From contig JAQUUB010000013.1 in NCBI GenBank assembly GCA_028694115.1, positions 1 to 64,000 of the forward strand: a stretch of 64,000 nt of DNA, given 5' to 3'. Below, one piece after another: positions 9,234-17,691 of this stretch. The first letter of the stretch is position 1; every line of letters starts with the position of its first letter. The notes beneath the pieces were generated by a model that saw only the letters and a program-made list of their open reading frames with translations, had not been told where the DNA came from and did no database searches. The stretch is from Lachnospiraceae bacterium. GTDB taxonomy: Bacteria; Bacillota_A; Clostridia; Lachnospirales; Lachnospiraceae. The translations under genes were made by a program, and so were the position numbers.

Positions 9234-11159
9234 GTGAAATTAAATGAAGGATTGATTTTTACAAATGATGATTGCTTGGGTTGCAATCGCTGTATTAATG
9301 CTTGTCCAGTTATTGCGGCAAATCAAGCTACAGAAAGAATGGGAAAAAATGTAATTGAAGTTGACGGAGAGGCCTGTATCCATTGTGGTAGCTGTATTCG
9401 GGCCTGCCATCATGATGCGAGAGAGTATCATGATGATACAAAAGATTTTTTTGCTGATTTAAAATCTGGAGTGCCAATCAGCATATTGGTAGCACCTGCT
9501 TTTATTGCAAATTACCCAAAACAATACAAACAGATTTTAGGATATTTAAAAAGCTTAGGTGTTAACCATATTATTAGTATCAGCTTTGGGGCGGATATTA
9601 CAAGCTGGGCTTATCTTAATTACATTACCAAAAATAATTTTGTTGGTGGTATTTCACAACCCTGCCCTGCAATTGTTGACTATATAGAAAAATATGTACC
9701 TGAACTTGTCAAAAAACTTGTTCCTATTCATAGCCCTATGATGTGTGGAGCGATTTATGCAAAGAAGTATATGGGCATTACCGATCGCCTTGCCTTTTTG
9801 AGCCCTTGCATTGCTAAAAAATCCGAAATTTCCAGACCACAGAATAAAGGTTTGATTTCCTATAATGTGACATTTAAAAATTTCATGAAGGAAATACAAG
9901 GTGTTTCACTTTCTGATTATTCCTGCACGGATGAAATAGAGCACGGTCTTGGCTCTCTCTATCCACAGCCAGGTGGACTTCGTGAAAATGTAGAGCATTT
10001 CCTTGGAAAGAAATATATGCTTCGTCAGATTGAAGGGACAGAGCATGCTTATGAGTTTTTTGAGCAATATAAGCATCGTGTGCAGGAAGGAAAAGAAACC
10101 CCCTTCATGGTGGATGCTCTTAACTGTGCAAAGGGTTGTCTTTATGGGACGGGAACAGAGAAGAGTAAACAAAATGATGAAGATATTTTAATGCAGATTC
10201 ATAAAGAGCGTGCATTACAGTATGATAAAAAGAAAAAAACTCCATGGGAGACTGAAATCTCTTTTGAAGAAAGATTAAAACGCTTTAATAATCAGTTTAA
10301 AGAATTAAGATTAGAAGATTTTGTGTGTGAATATAATGAACATGCAGAATATAAGATTAAAAATGTAAAAGAACAAGAAATCAACCAGGTGTTTGATGGC
10401 ATGAATAAGCATACAGCGTATGATCGGAAGATTGACTGCGGAGCGTGTGGATACGAATCATGTACTCAGATGGCAAAGGCAATTGCACTTGGCTATAATC
10501 ATAAAGAGAACTGTGTGCATTACATAAAGGATCAATTGGAGATAGAAAAAGAAGCGATTGATCAAATGACAAAAGATTTACAAGAAAAACAGAAACAAAA
10601 GGAAGTACTATATCAGGACATTGTGGAAGAGTTTGAACAGATTCGTAATTACATGTCCGAATTATCAAAAGGAAATCAGGATTCTGCTGTCGATGCTACA
10701 GAAATGGCTGGTGCGATTGATAGTCTGGCAAAGTATAGTGATAAATTGAACGAATCTATTGAAAAAGTAGAAAAATCTGTTAATGGATATGAAGAAGTAA
10801 ATGAATCAATCGTAAAAATATCGAACCAGACGAGCATGCTGGCATTAAATGCTGGAATAGAAGCTGCTAGAAGTGGGGAAGCTGGAAAGGGATTTGCTGT
10901 GATTGCAAATAGGGTAAAAGAACTTTCTGAGCAGACAAAAGAAGCTGTGAATTATGGAAAGCAGCAGAGCAATGAATTAATTCCTGCTATTCGTGGACTG
11001 GATGAGGAAACGCAGATATTCTTAAGCAACGTGTCTATTTTAAATAATAAAACAACAGCACTTGCAGCAAATTCTCAGGAAATTTCATCACAAACCATGA
11101 TGGTAGAAGAAATTGTAGAAAAAATTGCAGAACAGATGAAGGCCGTTGTTGAGAATTAG
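9234..11159 (+). CDS. [FeFe]-hydrogenase-like iron-sulfur protein fused to a chemoreceptor signalling domain
   Basis: About 641 residues with no transmembrane segment. Order: two 4Fe-4S motifs (CxxCxxCxxxC from residue 14; CIHCGSC near 50), a [FeFe]-hydrogenase H-cluster domain, a further 4Fe-4S domain (C402, C405, C410, C427), a coiled-coil stretch, and a methyl-accepting chemotaxis hairpin tip ([20 protein letters not shown] near 540). The four cysteines that hold the H-cluster cubane are conserved (C144 in SQPCP, C192 in [10 protein letters not shown]298 and C302 in NCAKGC). The usual TSCCP is SQPCP, so the proton-relay cysteine is lost. This suggests a redox or hydrogen sensor rather than a working hydrogenase; that is inference. 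GTG start chosen because AAGGAG lies nine bases upstream; the frame opens earlier at 9192 (TTG). Confidence 0.85.
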   Translation: MKLNEGLIFTNDDCLGCNRCINACPVIAANQATERMGKNVIEVDGEACIHCGSCIRACHHDAREYHDDTKDFFADLKSGVPISILVAPAFIANYPKQYKQILGYLKSLGVNHIISISFGADITSWAYLNYITKNNFVGGISQPCPAIVDYIEKYVPELVKKLVPIHSPMMCGAIYAKKYMGITDRLAFLSPCIAKKSEISRPQNKGLISYNVTFKNFMKEIQGVSLSDYSCTDEIEHGLGSLYPQPGGLRENVEHFLGKKYMLRQIEGTEHAYEFFEQYKHRVQEGKETPFMVDALNCAKGCLYGTGTEKSKQNDEDILMQIHKERALQYDKKKKTPWETEISFEERLKRFNNQFKELRLEDFVCEYNEHAEYKIKNVKEQEINQVFDGMNKHTAYDRKIDCGACGYESCTQMAKAIALGYNHKENCVHYIKDQLEIEKEAIDQMTKDLQEKQKQKEVLYQDIVEEFEQIRNYMSELSKGNQDSAVDATEMAGAIDSLAKYSDKLNESIEKVEKSVNGYEEVNESIVKISNQTSMLALNAGIEAARSGEAGKGFAVIANRVKELSEQTKEAVNYGKQQSNELIPAIRGLDEETQIFLSNVSILNNKTTALAANSQEISSQTMMVEEIVEKIAEQMKAVVEN

Positions 11160-11200
11160 TATCTATAATTGTATCTTTTTAAATACTTAGTGCTTCAACG

Positions 11201-11229
11201 TTGACGACATTTCCTAGATATAATATAAT
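11201..11229 (+). promoter_or_regulatory. Sigma-A type promoter upstream of the small unknown gene and amidase
   Basis: TTGACG (11201-11206) and TATAAT (11224-11229) are exactly 17 bases apart, followed by a 48-base leader to the ATG at 11278. It lies in the 118-base gap after the hydrogenase-like gene, which shows no terminator hairpin. Confidence 0.75.
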
Positions 11230-11277
11230 TACTTTGATTAGTTTTCGGATTGATTATAGAGATTGGAGAAATAAGGT

Positions 11278-11679
11278 ATGACTAAGGAAGCAGGTTGTTT
11301 TAAAGTCTGGACAGATGAGAGTGGAAGAAAAATAATTTTTTCTCGTGGGAGGGGTATCGCACGAGCTCATGAAGTTGAGTGGTTATATGAAACGGTAAAG
11401 GAATTATCAAAAGAATGGCAGGCAGATGGATTTGCTTATGTAGCATTTATAGAAGAGCTTCAACAGGTTAGTCCTAAGGGAAGTGGCGAGTATATAAAAT
11501 TACATGAGACATTAGATTCTATTAATTGTCAGTATATTGTTTATATCGAAGGGAATTCATACGAAGTTTCTGTGCAGGCAGCAAGACATAAACAAATGTC
11601 TAATACTACAAAAACACAGAATAAGTACTTTATTACGGTAGATGAAGGATTAGAGTTTCTAGCTACAAAGGGATTCTAG
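11278..11679 (+). CDS. Small protein of unknown function
   Basis: 133 residues, start supported by TTGGAGAA upstream and a clean promoter. I do not recognise a named family. It has no signal peptide or membrane segment and looks like a compact alpha/beta cytoplasmic domain: strands around KVWTDESGRKIIFSR, a long helix (HEVEWLYETVKELSKEWQ), a hydrophobic strand FAYVAFIEEL, a second helix, strand QYIVYIEG, a charged loop and a terminal helix after YFITVDEG. This alternation resembles STAS-like or receiver-like folds, but key residues for either are not evident. It precedes the amidase by about 60 bases and probably shares its transcript. Confidence 0.7.
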   Translation: MTKEAGCFKVWTDESGRKIIFSRGRGIARAHEVEWLYETVKELSKEWQADGFAYVAFIEELQQVSPKGSGEYIKLHETLDSINCQYIVYIEGNSYEVSVQAARHKQMSNTTKTQNKYFITVDEGLEFLATKGF

Positions 11680-11738
11680 ATGTGTAACAAACATTATTTC
11701 AAATGCATATAGTAACAAAAAGAGCCGGAAGTGATAAC

Positions 11739-12269
11739 ATGGCTATTAAGATAGCAGTAGATGCAGGGCACGGTGGATTTGATAATGGAGCACAGTATGA
11801 GGGAAGAAAAGAAAAAGATGAAAATCTCAATTTAGCATTGGCAGTTGGCAAGCTTTTGGAGCAGAATGGTATTGACGTTATCTATACAAGGACAACGGAC
11901 ATATATGAAACCCCTTTCCAAAAAGCAACAGAGGCGAATGAAGCGAATGTTGATTATTTTGTTTCTATTCATAGAAATTCAGGTCAGGTTCCTGGACAAT
12001 ATAGCGGAGTGCAGTCGCTTGTATATCGTAATGCGGGAGTGCCTCGTTGGATGGCAACAAATATTAATAACAATTTAGAACAATTAGGATTTCGGAATAT
12101 TGGGATTGACGAAAGAAAAAATCTGGTGGTACTGAAACGTACAAAAATGCCAGCAGTATTAGTGGAAGTAGGCTTTATCAATTCCGATATTGATAATGAA
12201 ATATTTGATAATCAATTTGATGCAATGGCAGCTGCCATTGCAGATGGAATTTTGCAAACAATCCAGTAA
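11739..12269 (+). CDS. N-acetylmuramoyl-L-alanine amidase (Amidase_3)
   Basis: 176 residues consisting only of the zinc amidase catalytic domain. It cleaves the bond between N-acetylmuramic acid and the stem peptide. Zinc ligands and catalytic residues are visible: VDAGHGG at the N-terminus (His), the Glu in KDENLN near 30, SIHRN near 75 (His), and VEVGFINS near 145 (catalytic Glu). There is no signal peptide and no wall-binding domain, so export is unexplained; some spore or lysis amidases of this size act after cell lysis. The ATG at 11739 has GGAAG upstream and begins right at the fold; the longer frame from 11703 has no ribosome site. A strong terminator follows. Confidence 0.88.
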   Translation: MAIKIAVDAGHGGFDNGAQYEGRKEKDENLNLALAVGKLLEQNGIDVIYTRTTDIYETPFQKATEANEANVDYFVSIHRNSGQVPGQYSGVQSLVYRNAGVPRWMATNINNNLEQLGFRNIGIDERKNLVVLKRTKMPAVLVEVGFINSDIDNEIFDNQFDAMAAAIADGILQTIQ

Positions 12270-12286
12270 TAGCTACATTTAAGAAA

Positions 12287-12349
12287 GCACCACTTTGTGA
12301 TAGGAATGGTCTTAAAGACCAGAGAATGTCCAAAGTAAGGTGCTTTTTT
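12287..12349 (+). terminator. Rho-independent terminator after the amidase
   Basis: Outer stem GCACC...CTTTG pairs with CAAAG...GGTGC and is followed by six T residues (12344-12349). An inner hairpin GGTCTTAAAGACC sits in the loop, giving a branched structure. Confidence 0.85.
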
Positions 12350-12359
12350 AGTTAATGTC

Positions 12360-12406
12360 TTGACACACTAACACTTGTTAGCTATAATTATACTAACAAA
12401 TGTTAG
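12360..12406 (+). promoter_or_regulatory. Perfect consensus promoter with twin palindromic operators
   Basis: TTGACA (12360-12365) and TATAAT (12383-12388) are 17 bases apart, the exact consensus. Two near-identical dyads, CTAACACTTGTTAG (12368-12381) and CTAACAAATGTTAG (12393-12406), lie with centres 25 bases apart. The first fills the spacer, the second covers the predicted transcription start. Such placement would block RNA polymerase. The TetR-family gene at 13565 in the same transcript is the obvious candidate repressor, giving autoregulation of the radical SAM-TetR operon. Confidence 0.85.
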
Positions 12407-12449
12407 TACTTGATTTATATGCATACCAAGGGAAAAAGAGGATCAGATT

Positions 12450-13556
12450 ATGGAATTTAATTTAGTTAAATATTTGTCGAATGGTGTAGAAACAATCATA
12501 AAATCAGCTATGAAGGCTACAATAAAAAATCCAAGGGAAAGTTTGTTTTTAGCTAATTTTTATAGAGCTACTAAGACAGCAGGGAATGTTAGAAAGAGTA
12601 TGGAAGAAAAAGGAGAGCATATTCCACCATTTCTAATAGCTAGTATTACAAGTGTGTGTAATTTGCATTGCAAGGGATGTTATGCAAGGGCCAACCATGC
12701 TTGTGGAGAAGAAGAAATGTCTTGTAGTATGACAAGTGATGAGTGGGGAAAAATATTCAAAGAAGCAGAAGAGCTAGGAATCAGTTTTATTTTATTAGCG
12801 GGTGGAGAGCCATTGATGCGAAAGGATATTCTAAAAACAGCAGCTGACTATAAAAATATAATATTTCCCATATTTACGAATGGTACCATGTTTACGGATG
12901 AATACATAGAGCTCTTTCATAAAAATAGAAATTTAGTTCCCATTGTAAGTATTGAAGGAAGAGAAGAATTAACCAATCGTAGAAGGGGGGAAGGAGTATA
13001 TCAACAGTTAACACATGCGATGGACAAACTTCAAGAAAAGCAGATTATTTTTGGTGCTTCGGTTACCGTGACAAAAGATAATTTAATGGAAGTGACAAAT
13101 AACAAATTCTTAAACCTTTTATATGAACAAGGCTGTAAGGTAGTAATTTATGTAGAATATGTTCCAGTCGATGAAAAGACAAGTGATTTAGCACCAGGAG
13201 ATTTAGAAAGAGATTACCTAAATAACAGACTGTCCGAGCTAAGAAATGTTCAAGATGGAATGATTTTTATCTCTTTTCCTGGAGATGAAAAATCATCAGG
13301 AGGATGTCTTGCAGCTGGAAGAGGATTCTTTCATATTAATGCAAGTGGAGGAGCGGAGCCGTGTCCTTTCTCCCCATATTCGGATATCAGTGTTCGAACG
13401 GAAGGCATTAGAAAATCATTGCAATCCACATTATTTTGCAAACTACAATCAGAGGAAATACTGCTTGCAGATCATGTGGGTGGTTGTGTATTATTTGAAC
13501 AGAAAAATCAGGTTGAAGCAATGTTAAAGAGTAAAAATGAAATGATGCAGGAATGA
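12450..13556 (+). CDS. Radical SAM protein with C-terminal cysteine-rich (SPASM-like) region
   Basis: 368 residues. The radical SAM cluster motif CNLHCKGC is at residues 70-77 after an N-terminal segment of about 65 residues; AGGEPL supplies the GGE SAM-binding motif near 127. The C-terminus has further cysteines (GGCLAAGRG, EPCPFSPY, GGCVLF) that could hold an auxiliary cluster. This resembles the COG0535 group that includes peptide- and cofactor-modifying enzymes. No precursor peptide ORF was found nearby, so the substrate is unknown. It begins the operon driven by the promoter at 12360 and overlaps or abuts the TetR gene. AGAGGATC precedes the ATG. Confidence 0.85.
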   Translation: MEFNLVKYLSNGVETIIKSAMKATIKNPRESLFLANFYRATKTAGNVRKSMEEKGEHIPPFLIASITSVCNLHCKGCYARANHACGEEEMSCSMTSDEWGKIFKEAEELGISFILLAGGEPLMRKDILKTAADYKNIIFPIFTNGTMFTDEYIELFHKNRNLVPIVSIEGREELTNRRRGEGVYQQLTHAMDKLQEKQIIFGASVTVTKDNLMEVTNNKFLNLLYEQGCKVVIYVEYVPVDEKTSDLAPGDLERDYLNNRLSELRNVQDGMIFISFPGDEKSSGGCLAAGRGFFHINASGGAEPCPFSPYSDISVRTEGIRKSLQSTLFCKLQSEEILLADHVGGCVLFEQKNQVEAMLKSKNEMMQE

Positions 13557-13564
13557 GGCAAACG

Positions 13565-14191
13565 ATGCAGGAACCATTAACTACCAAAAAGAAAATACTA
13601 TATTGTGCACTCGATCTGTTTTCACGGAGGGGATATGAGGGTGTATCAATGAGAGATATTGCAGCTGAGGTTACTATTAAGGGGGCATCTCTCTATAATC
13701 ACTTTAAAAGCAAACAGGATATTTTTGATAGCATCCTTGATGAAATGAATGATCGATATGAAAAATCAATTTTAGAAATGCAGGCACCTTTAGGTACTGC
13801 CGATGAGGTGACCGATGTTTATTCTTTGATTAGTGAAGAAAAATTAATATATTTAGTATTGGAGATGTTTCATTACTTCTTAAATGACGAGTATGTATCA
13901 AAATTTCGAAAAATACTTACGCTGGAGCAATTTAAGAGCGCACGGGTAGGAGAAACCTATGAAGATATTTATTTTAAAGGAGCATTAGAGTATCAGACGA
14001 AGCTTTTCTCTAATTTAATTCAGCGGGGGAATTTTACCGAGTGTAATCCAGAAATAATAGCGTTACAGTTTTATGCACCTATTTATCTGTTGATTTGTCA
14101 ATATGATCATTATCCAGAACGAGAAGAAGAGGCTAAAATAATTTTAAAGAAGCATGTAGAACAATTTATAAAATCTTATAAGTTAAAATAA
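13565..14191 (+). CDS. TetR/AcrR-family transcriptional regulator
   Basis: 208 residues. The N-terminal DNA-binding domain is typical: KKKILYCALDLFSRRGYEGVS then MRDIAAEVTIKGASLYNHFKSKQDIFDSIL, ending about residue 55. The remaining helical part would bind a ligand and dimerise. The ATG at 13565 follows GAGG by six bases; a frame start at 13553 overlaps the upstream stop codon but lacks a well-placed ribosome site. Being co-transcribed with the radical SAM gene and with twin dyads at that operon's promoter, it most likely represses its own operon. The inducing compound is unknown. Confidence 0.93.
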   Translation: MQEPLTTKKKILYCALDLFSRRGYEGVSMRDIAAEVTIKGASLYNHFKSKQDIFDSILDEMNDRYEKSILEMQAPLGTADEVTDVYSLISEEKLIYLVLEMFHYFLNDEYVSKFRKILTLEQFKSARVGETYEDIYFKGALEYQTKLFSNLIQRGNFTECNPEIIALQFYAPIYLLICQYDHYPEREEEAKIILKKHVEQFIKSYKLK

Positions 14192-14220
14192 AGAAGAGGC
14201 TACGTTAAGTAGTCTCTTCT
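14192..14220. terminator. Bidirectional terminator between the TetR and CNNM genes
   Basis: AGAAGAG-CTAC pairs with GTAG-CTCTTCT (11 bp with one internal mismatch, loop GTTAA). It begins at the base after the TetR stop codon. The stop codon of the opposite gene (TTA at 14205-14207) lies in the loop. Confidence 0.75.
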
Positions 14221-15536
14221 GTTGTATTACCGGGAAAATAGGAATCCTCTGTTAATAATTCTAAATCTTCTTCTAATGCAGAGGGTTCAGGTAAATAGAG
14301 ATGAACTTTATCAATTCGATTTCTCGAAGTACTTACGACTTCCAAAATAATATGATCTTCCGTTTCAACCTTTTCCCCAACCTCTGGAAGACGGTCAAGT
14401 AAATCAATAATTAGACCTGCAACGGAATCATAATCCTCAGATTCAAGATTTAGAGAGAGGGCTTCATTTAAATCATCAATTTTGACGCTTCCCTCAACAA
14501 GGTATTCACGTTCGCCTATTTCTTTAATTAAATCGATTTCATCCTCGTCGTATTCATCTCGAATCTCACCTACAATTTCCTCTAGCAAGTCTTCCATAGT
14601 AATGAGACCAACAGCAGCACCGTATTCATTGATGACAATGGCCATGCTCATTGAATTTTTTTGCATTTCCATCATTAGTTCGGAAGTGATTTTATATTCA
14701 TAGGTATAATAAACTTCTCTTAACATATCGCGTATTTTAAAGAACTTTTTACTATCCGATAAGAAAAAGTCTTTCATAATAATCATACCAATAATATTAT
14801 CGGTATCATCTTCATAAACGGGAAGTCTTGTGTACTTTTCCTCTTTAAATATTTGCAAGACTTCTTCGTATGAGGAAGAACTTTCAACGGAGCGCATATG
14901 AATCCTTGGAACCATGATATCTTTTGCGTAAGAAGAACCAAAATCAAATACATTGTAAATCATTTTTCTCTCGTCACTCTCAATCACGCCATCCTCGTGA
15001 CTAACATCAACGATTGTTTTTAATTCGCTTTCTGTCATGGCTCTTGAACCGGCAGAGATATCTACTCGGAAAATCCGTAACACAAATTTTGAAATTTTAT
15101 CAATAAAAAAGATAATAGGAGTCAGTATATTAATTAAAGCGATAATAATTGGAGCGTAAAATAAAGCCAATTCTTCTGCATAAAGTGTAGCCATTGTTTT
15201 CGGAGTTATTTCTCCAAAGACCAGGATAATAAGCGTCAAAAAGCCAGTCACAATACCTACGCTATTGCTACCCCAGACTCTGATCGCTAACATAGTGGTA
15301 AGTGAAGAGGCAGAAATATTAACAATATTATTTCCTATTAAAATTGCACTTAGCATTTTCCCAGAATGTTCCTGGATATTAGTTAAAACGATAGCACGTT
15401 TATTACCCTCATCAACCAGGGAACGTATTTTTAATTTATTGACTGTTGTAAGAGAGGTTTCTGCTGACGAGAAAAAGGCAGATAGTAGTAATAACAAAAA
15501 AATACATAATAATTGTAAGACACCAATGGTATCCAA
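14205..15536 (-). CDS. CNNM/CorC-type membrane protein (hemolysin-like, DUF21 + CBS pair)
   Basis: 443 residues. An N-terminal DUF21 domain with about four membrane segments (residues 5-150; SAFFSSAETSLTTVN is typical) is followed by two CBS domains (MVPRIHMRSVESSSSYEE to about 340) and a C-terminal CorC_HlyC domain (EREYLVEGSVKIDDLNEAL to about 430). Members are implicated in magnesium or cobalt handling; the old hemolysin name is not evidence of toxicity. The start is TTG with AAGGAG nine bases upstream on the minus strand. It stands alone between convergent TetR and divergent TIGR04086 genes. Confidence 0.93.
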   Translation of the reverse strand: MDTIGVLQLLCIFLLLLLSAFFSSAETSLTTVNKLKIRSLVDEGNKRAIVLTNIQEHSGKMLSAILIGNNIVNISASSLTTMLAIRVWGSNSVGIVTGFLTLIILVFGEITPKTMATLYAEELALFYAPIIIALINILTPIIFFIDKISKFVLRIFRVDISAGSRAMTESELKTIVDVSHEDGVIESDERKMIYNVFDFGSSYAKDIMVPRIHMRSVESSSSYEEVLQIFKEEKYTRLPVYEDDTDNIIGMIIMKDFFLSDSKKFFKIRDMLREVYYTYEYKITSELMMEMQKNSMSMAIVINEYGAAVGLITMEDLLEEIVGEIRDEYDEDEIDLIKEIGEREYLVEGSVKIDDLNEALSLNLESEDYDSVAGLIIDLLDRLPEVGEKVETEDHIILEVVSTSRNRIDKVHLYLPEPSALEEDLELLTEDSYFPGNTTEETT

Positions 15537-15654
15537 AATCGATCACTCCTTAATAATTTAAATTTAATAATAGGAATATACCGAAATTAGGCATAAATGT
15601 CAATTAAATTAATAATCTGTAAAAGGTAAATAATTCTAATTTAGGGGGAACATT

Positions 15655-16014
15655 ATGGCAAAAAAAATTATGGGATATGCATTGAAGGGACTGCTGATGG
15701 CCTATATTATTACAGGAGTGATGCTTGTTATTATGGCATTTTTACTATACAAATGTAACTTGTCTGAGCAAGTTGTCGAGGTATCTGTCATCGTTGCCTA
15801 TGTGATTTCTGTTTTTGTTGCTGGTATGTATATGGGAAAGAAGGTAGGAAACAAAAAGTATTTATGGGGACTTATGATGGGAGCCTGCTATTTTATTCTT
15901 TTAATGATTGTAACACTCATAACGAATGGAAGATTTCAGAGTGAACAGGGGAGCTTTTTAACCACAATGGTTCTATGTCTAGGTGGCGGAATGCTGGGTG
16001 GTATGCTTAGTTAA
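15655..16014 (+). CDS. TIGR04086-family membrane protein
   Basis: 119 residues with four predicted membrane helices (about 10-32, 42-60, 68-88, 100-118) and short positively charged loops (GKKVGNKK). This matches the small TIGR04086 family that is found next to the SCIFF peptide genes in clostridia. Function is unknown; a role in exporting or handling the SCIFF product is an attractive guess only. GGGGGAA precedes the ATG. The scfA promoter begins eight bases after its stop. Confidence 0.82.
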   Translation: MAKKIMGYALKGLLMAYIITGVMLVIMAFLLYKCNLSEQVVEVSVIVAYVISVFVAGMYMGKKVGNKKYLWGLMMGACYFILLMIVTLITNGRFQSEQGSFLTTMVLCLGGGMLGGMLS

Positions 16015-16021
16015 AAAAAAC

Positions 16022-16050
16022 TTTCCATAGATAATACTTTGTGATATAAT
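16022..16050 (+). promoter_or_regulatory. Promoter of scfA with extended -10
   Basis: TTTCCA (16022-16027) and TATAAT (16045-16050) are 17 bases apart, and TGA directly before TATAAT gives the extended -10 (TGN). This lets scfA-scfB-secDF be transcribed separately from the TIGR04086 gene. Confidence 0.7.
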
Positions 16051-16085
16051 AATCAAAGTTGTGGATAGAAGGAGGTTTTGCTGAG

Positions 16086-16229
16086 ATGAAGCATATTAAA
16101 ACATTAAACACAAGAGATTTAAAAAAGAGCATGAAAACAGGTGGTTGTGGTGAGTGCCAGACATCTTGCCAGTCAGCTTGTAAAACATCCTGCACGGTAG
16201 GAAACCAGAGTTGCGAAAATAAAAAATAA
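16086..16229 (+). CDS. scfA: SCIFF ranthipeptide precursor (six cysteines in forty-five)
   Basis: A 47-residue peptide with cysteines at 21, 24, 28, 32, 36 and 43, exactly six, and the conserved block CGECQTSCQSACKTSC. The leader (MKHIKTLNTRDLKKSMKTG) is the canonical SCIFF start. GGAGG stands ten bases before the ATG. SCIFF peptides are ribosomally made and modified by the adjacent radical SAM enzyme, which in Clostridium thermocellum forms a Cys-to-Thr thioether; the biological role is unknown. Thr34 and Thr37 are candidate acceptor residues here. Confidence 0.97.
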   Translation: MKHIKTLNTRDLKKSMKTGGCGECQTSCQSACKTSCTVGNQSCENKK

Positions 16230-16239
16230 GTAGTTATTT

Positions 16240-16263
16240 AAGCAGCGATTCCGGTCGCTGCTT
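16240..16263 (+). terminator. Intercistronic hairpin between scfA and scfB
   Basis: Perfect 9-bp stem AAGCAGCGA / TCGCTGCTT with loop TTCCGG, ten bases after the scfA stop. It lacks a T-run, so it is more likely a partial terminator or a 3' end that protects scfA mRNA. Either would make precursor peptide in excess over the maturase. Confidence 0.7.
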
Positions 16264-16292
16264 ATTATACGAAGCGAAAGTGGGGGAGCCCT

Positions 16293-17675
16293 TTGATTCA
16301 TCAGTACCAAAACGGTGAATATAACATTGTACTTGATGTTAACAGTGGAGCAGTTCATATTGTAGACGAGATTGTTTATCAAATCATTCCAATGTTGGAG
16401 CATTTGGTTAAGGAAGATAAGATTTCAAAAGATATCTGTTTGCAATATATAAAAGAACAAGGTTTGGACAAGTATTCAGATGCGCAGATACAAGAAGCAG
16501 TGGAAGAGATTGTAGAGCTTACAAATGCTGGCATGCTTTATACAAAAGACGTATATGAAAATTATATTGATAGTTTTAAAAATAGAGAAACAGTTGTAAA
16601 GGCACTTTGTCTTCACGTTGCACATGACTGCAATCTCAGATGTAAGTATTGTTTTGCAGAAGAGGGTGAATACCATGGCAGACGTGCACTAATGTCCTAT
16701 GAGGTTGGAAAAAAGGCGCTCGATTTTCTGATTGAGAATTCTGGTAACCGGGTGAATTTAGAAGTTGATTTCTTTGGTGGGGAGCCACTAATGAATTGGC
16801 AGGTAGTAAAGGATTTAGTTGCATATGGCAGAAGCCAGGAAGCAGCACATAATAAGAAATTCCGATTTACCCTTACTACCAATGGTGTTCTTCTAAATGA
16901 AGAGATTCTGGAGTTTGCAAATAAAGAAATGGCAAATGTGGTTCTTAGTATAGATGGTAGAAAAGATGTTCATGATAAAATGCGGCCAATGTGTGGTGGT
17001 CAAGGCAGTTATGATTTGATTCTACCTAAGTTTAAAAGAGTTGCCGAAACTAGGAACCAGACAAATTATTATGTAAGAGGTACGTATACTCATCATAATC
17101 TTGATTTTGCCTCTGACGTTCTTCACCTTGCTGATTTGGGATTTGAACAAATCTCTGTTGAGCCGGTTGTGGCTGCAGATGAGGAAGAATATTCATTAAA
17201 GCAGGAGGATGTTAAAACCTTACTTAAGGAATATGATCGTTTAGCGCAAGAGATTATTAGAAGGCGCAAAAATGGGGAATTCATTAATTTTTTCCATTTT
17301 ATGATAGATTTAGAGGGCGGACCATGTGTGGCGAAACGCTTGTCAGGATGTGGTTCAGGAACCGAATATCTTGCGGTCACTCCATGGGGAGACTTCTATC
17401 CTTGCCATCAGTTTGTGGGACAAGAAGAATTTTTAATGGGGAATGTGGAGGAAGGTATCAAACGTGTGGATATTAGAGATACCTTTAAATCCTGCAATGT
17501 ATATGCAAAAGAAAAATGTAAGGATTGTTTTGCAAAATTCTATTGCAGTGGCGGTTGTGCGGCAAATTCTTATAACTTTAGTGGAAACATTAATGGCACT
17601 TATGATTTGGGATGTGAGTTGCAAAGAAAAAGAGTTGAATGCGCAATTATGATGAAAGCCGCTTTAGCTGAATGA
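16293..17675 (+). CDS. scfB: SCIFF maturase, radical SAM/SPASM protein
   Basis: 460 residues. It starts with an N-terminal precursor-recognition region (MIHQYQNGEYNIVLDVNSG, typical of the family). The radical SAM motif CNLRCKYC is at residues 113-120, GGEP follows near 165, and a SPASM domain near 350-425 ends in CKDCFAKFYCSGGC with more cysteines for two auxiliary clusters. It converts ScfA cysteines into thioether links. The start is TTG with GGGGGAG upstream. scfA, scfB and secDF are consecutive, the usual arrangement. The absence of a dedicated exporter leaves the fate of the product open. Confidence 0.96.
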   Translation: MIHQYQNGEYNIVLDVNSGAVHIVDEIVYQIIPMLEHLVKEDKISKDICLQYIKEQGLDKYSDAQIQEAVEEIVELTNAGMLYTKDVYENYIDSFKNRETVVKALCLHVAHDCNLRCKYCFAEEGEYHGRRALMSYEVGKKALDFLIENSGNRVNLEVDFFGGEPLMNWQVVKDLVAYGRSQEAAHNKKFRFTLTTNGVLLNEEILEFANKEMANVVLSIDGRKDVHDKMRPMCGGQGSYDLILPKFKRVAETRNQTNYYVRGTYTHHNLDFASDVLHLADLGFEQISVEPVVAADEEEYSLKQEDVKTLLKEYDRLAQEIIRRRKNGEFINFFHFMIDLEGGPCVAKRLSGCGSGTEYLAVTPWGDFYPCHQFVGQEEFLMGNVEEGIKRVDIRDTFKSCNVYAKEKCKDCFAKFYCSGGCAANSYNFSGNINGTYDLGCELQRKRVECAIMMKAALAE

Positions 17676-17691
17676 AAGGGAGAAAATAACG

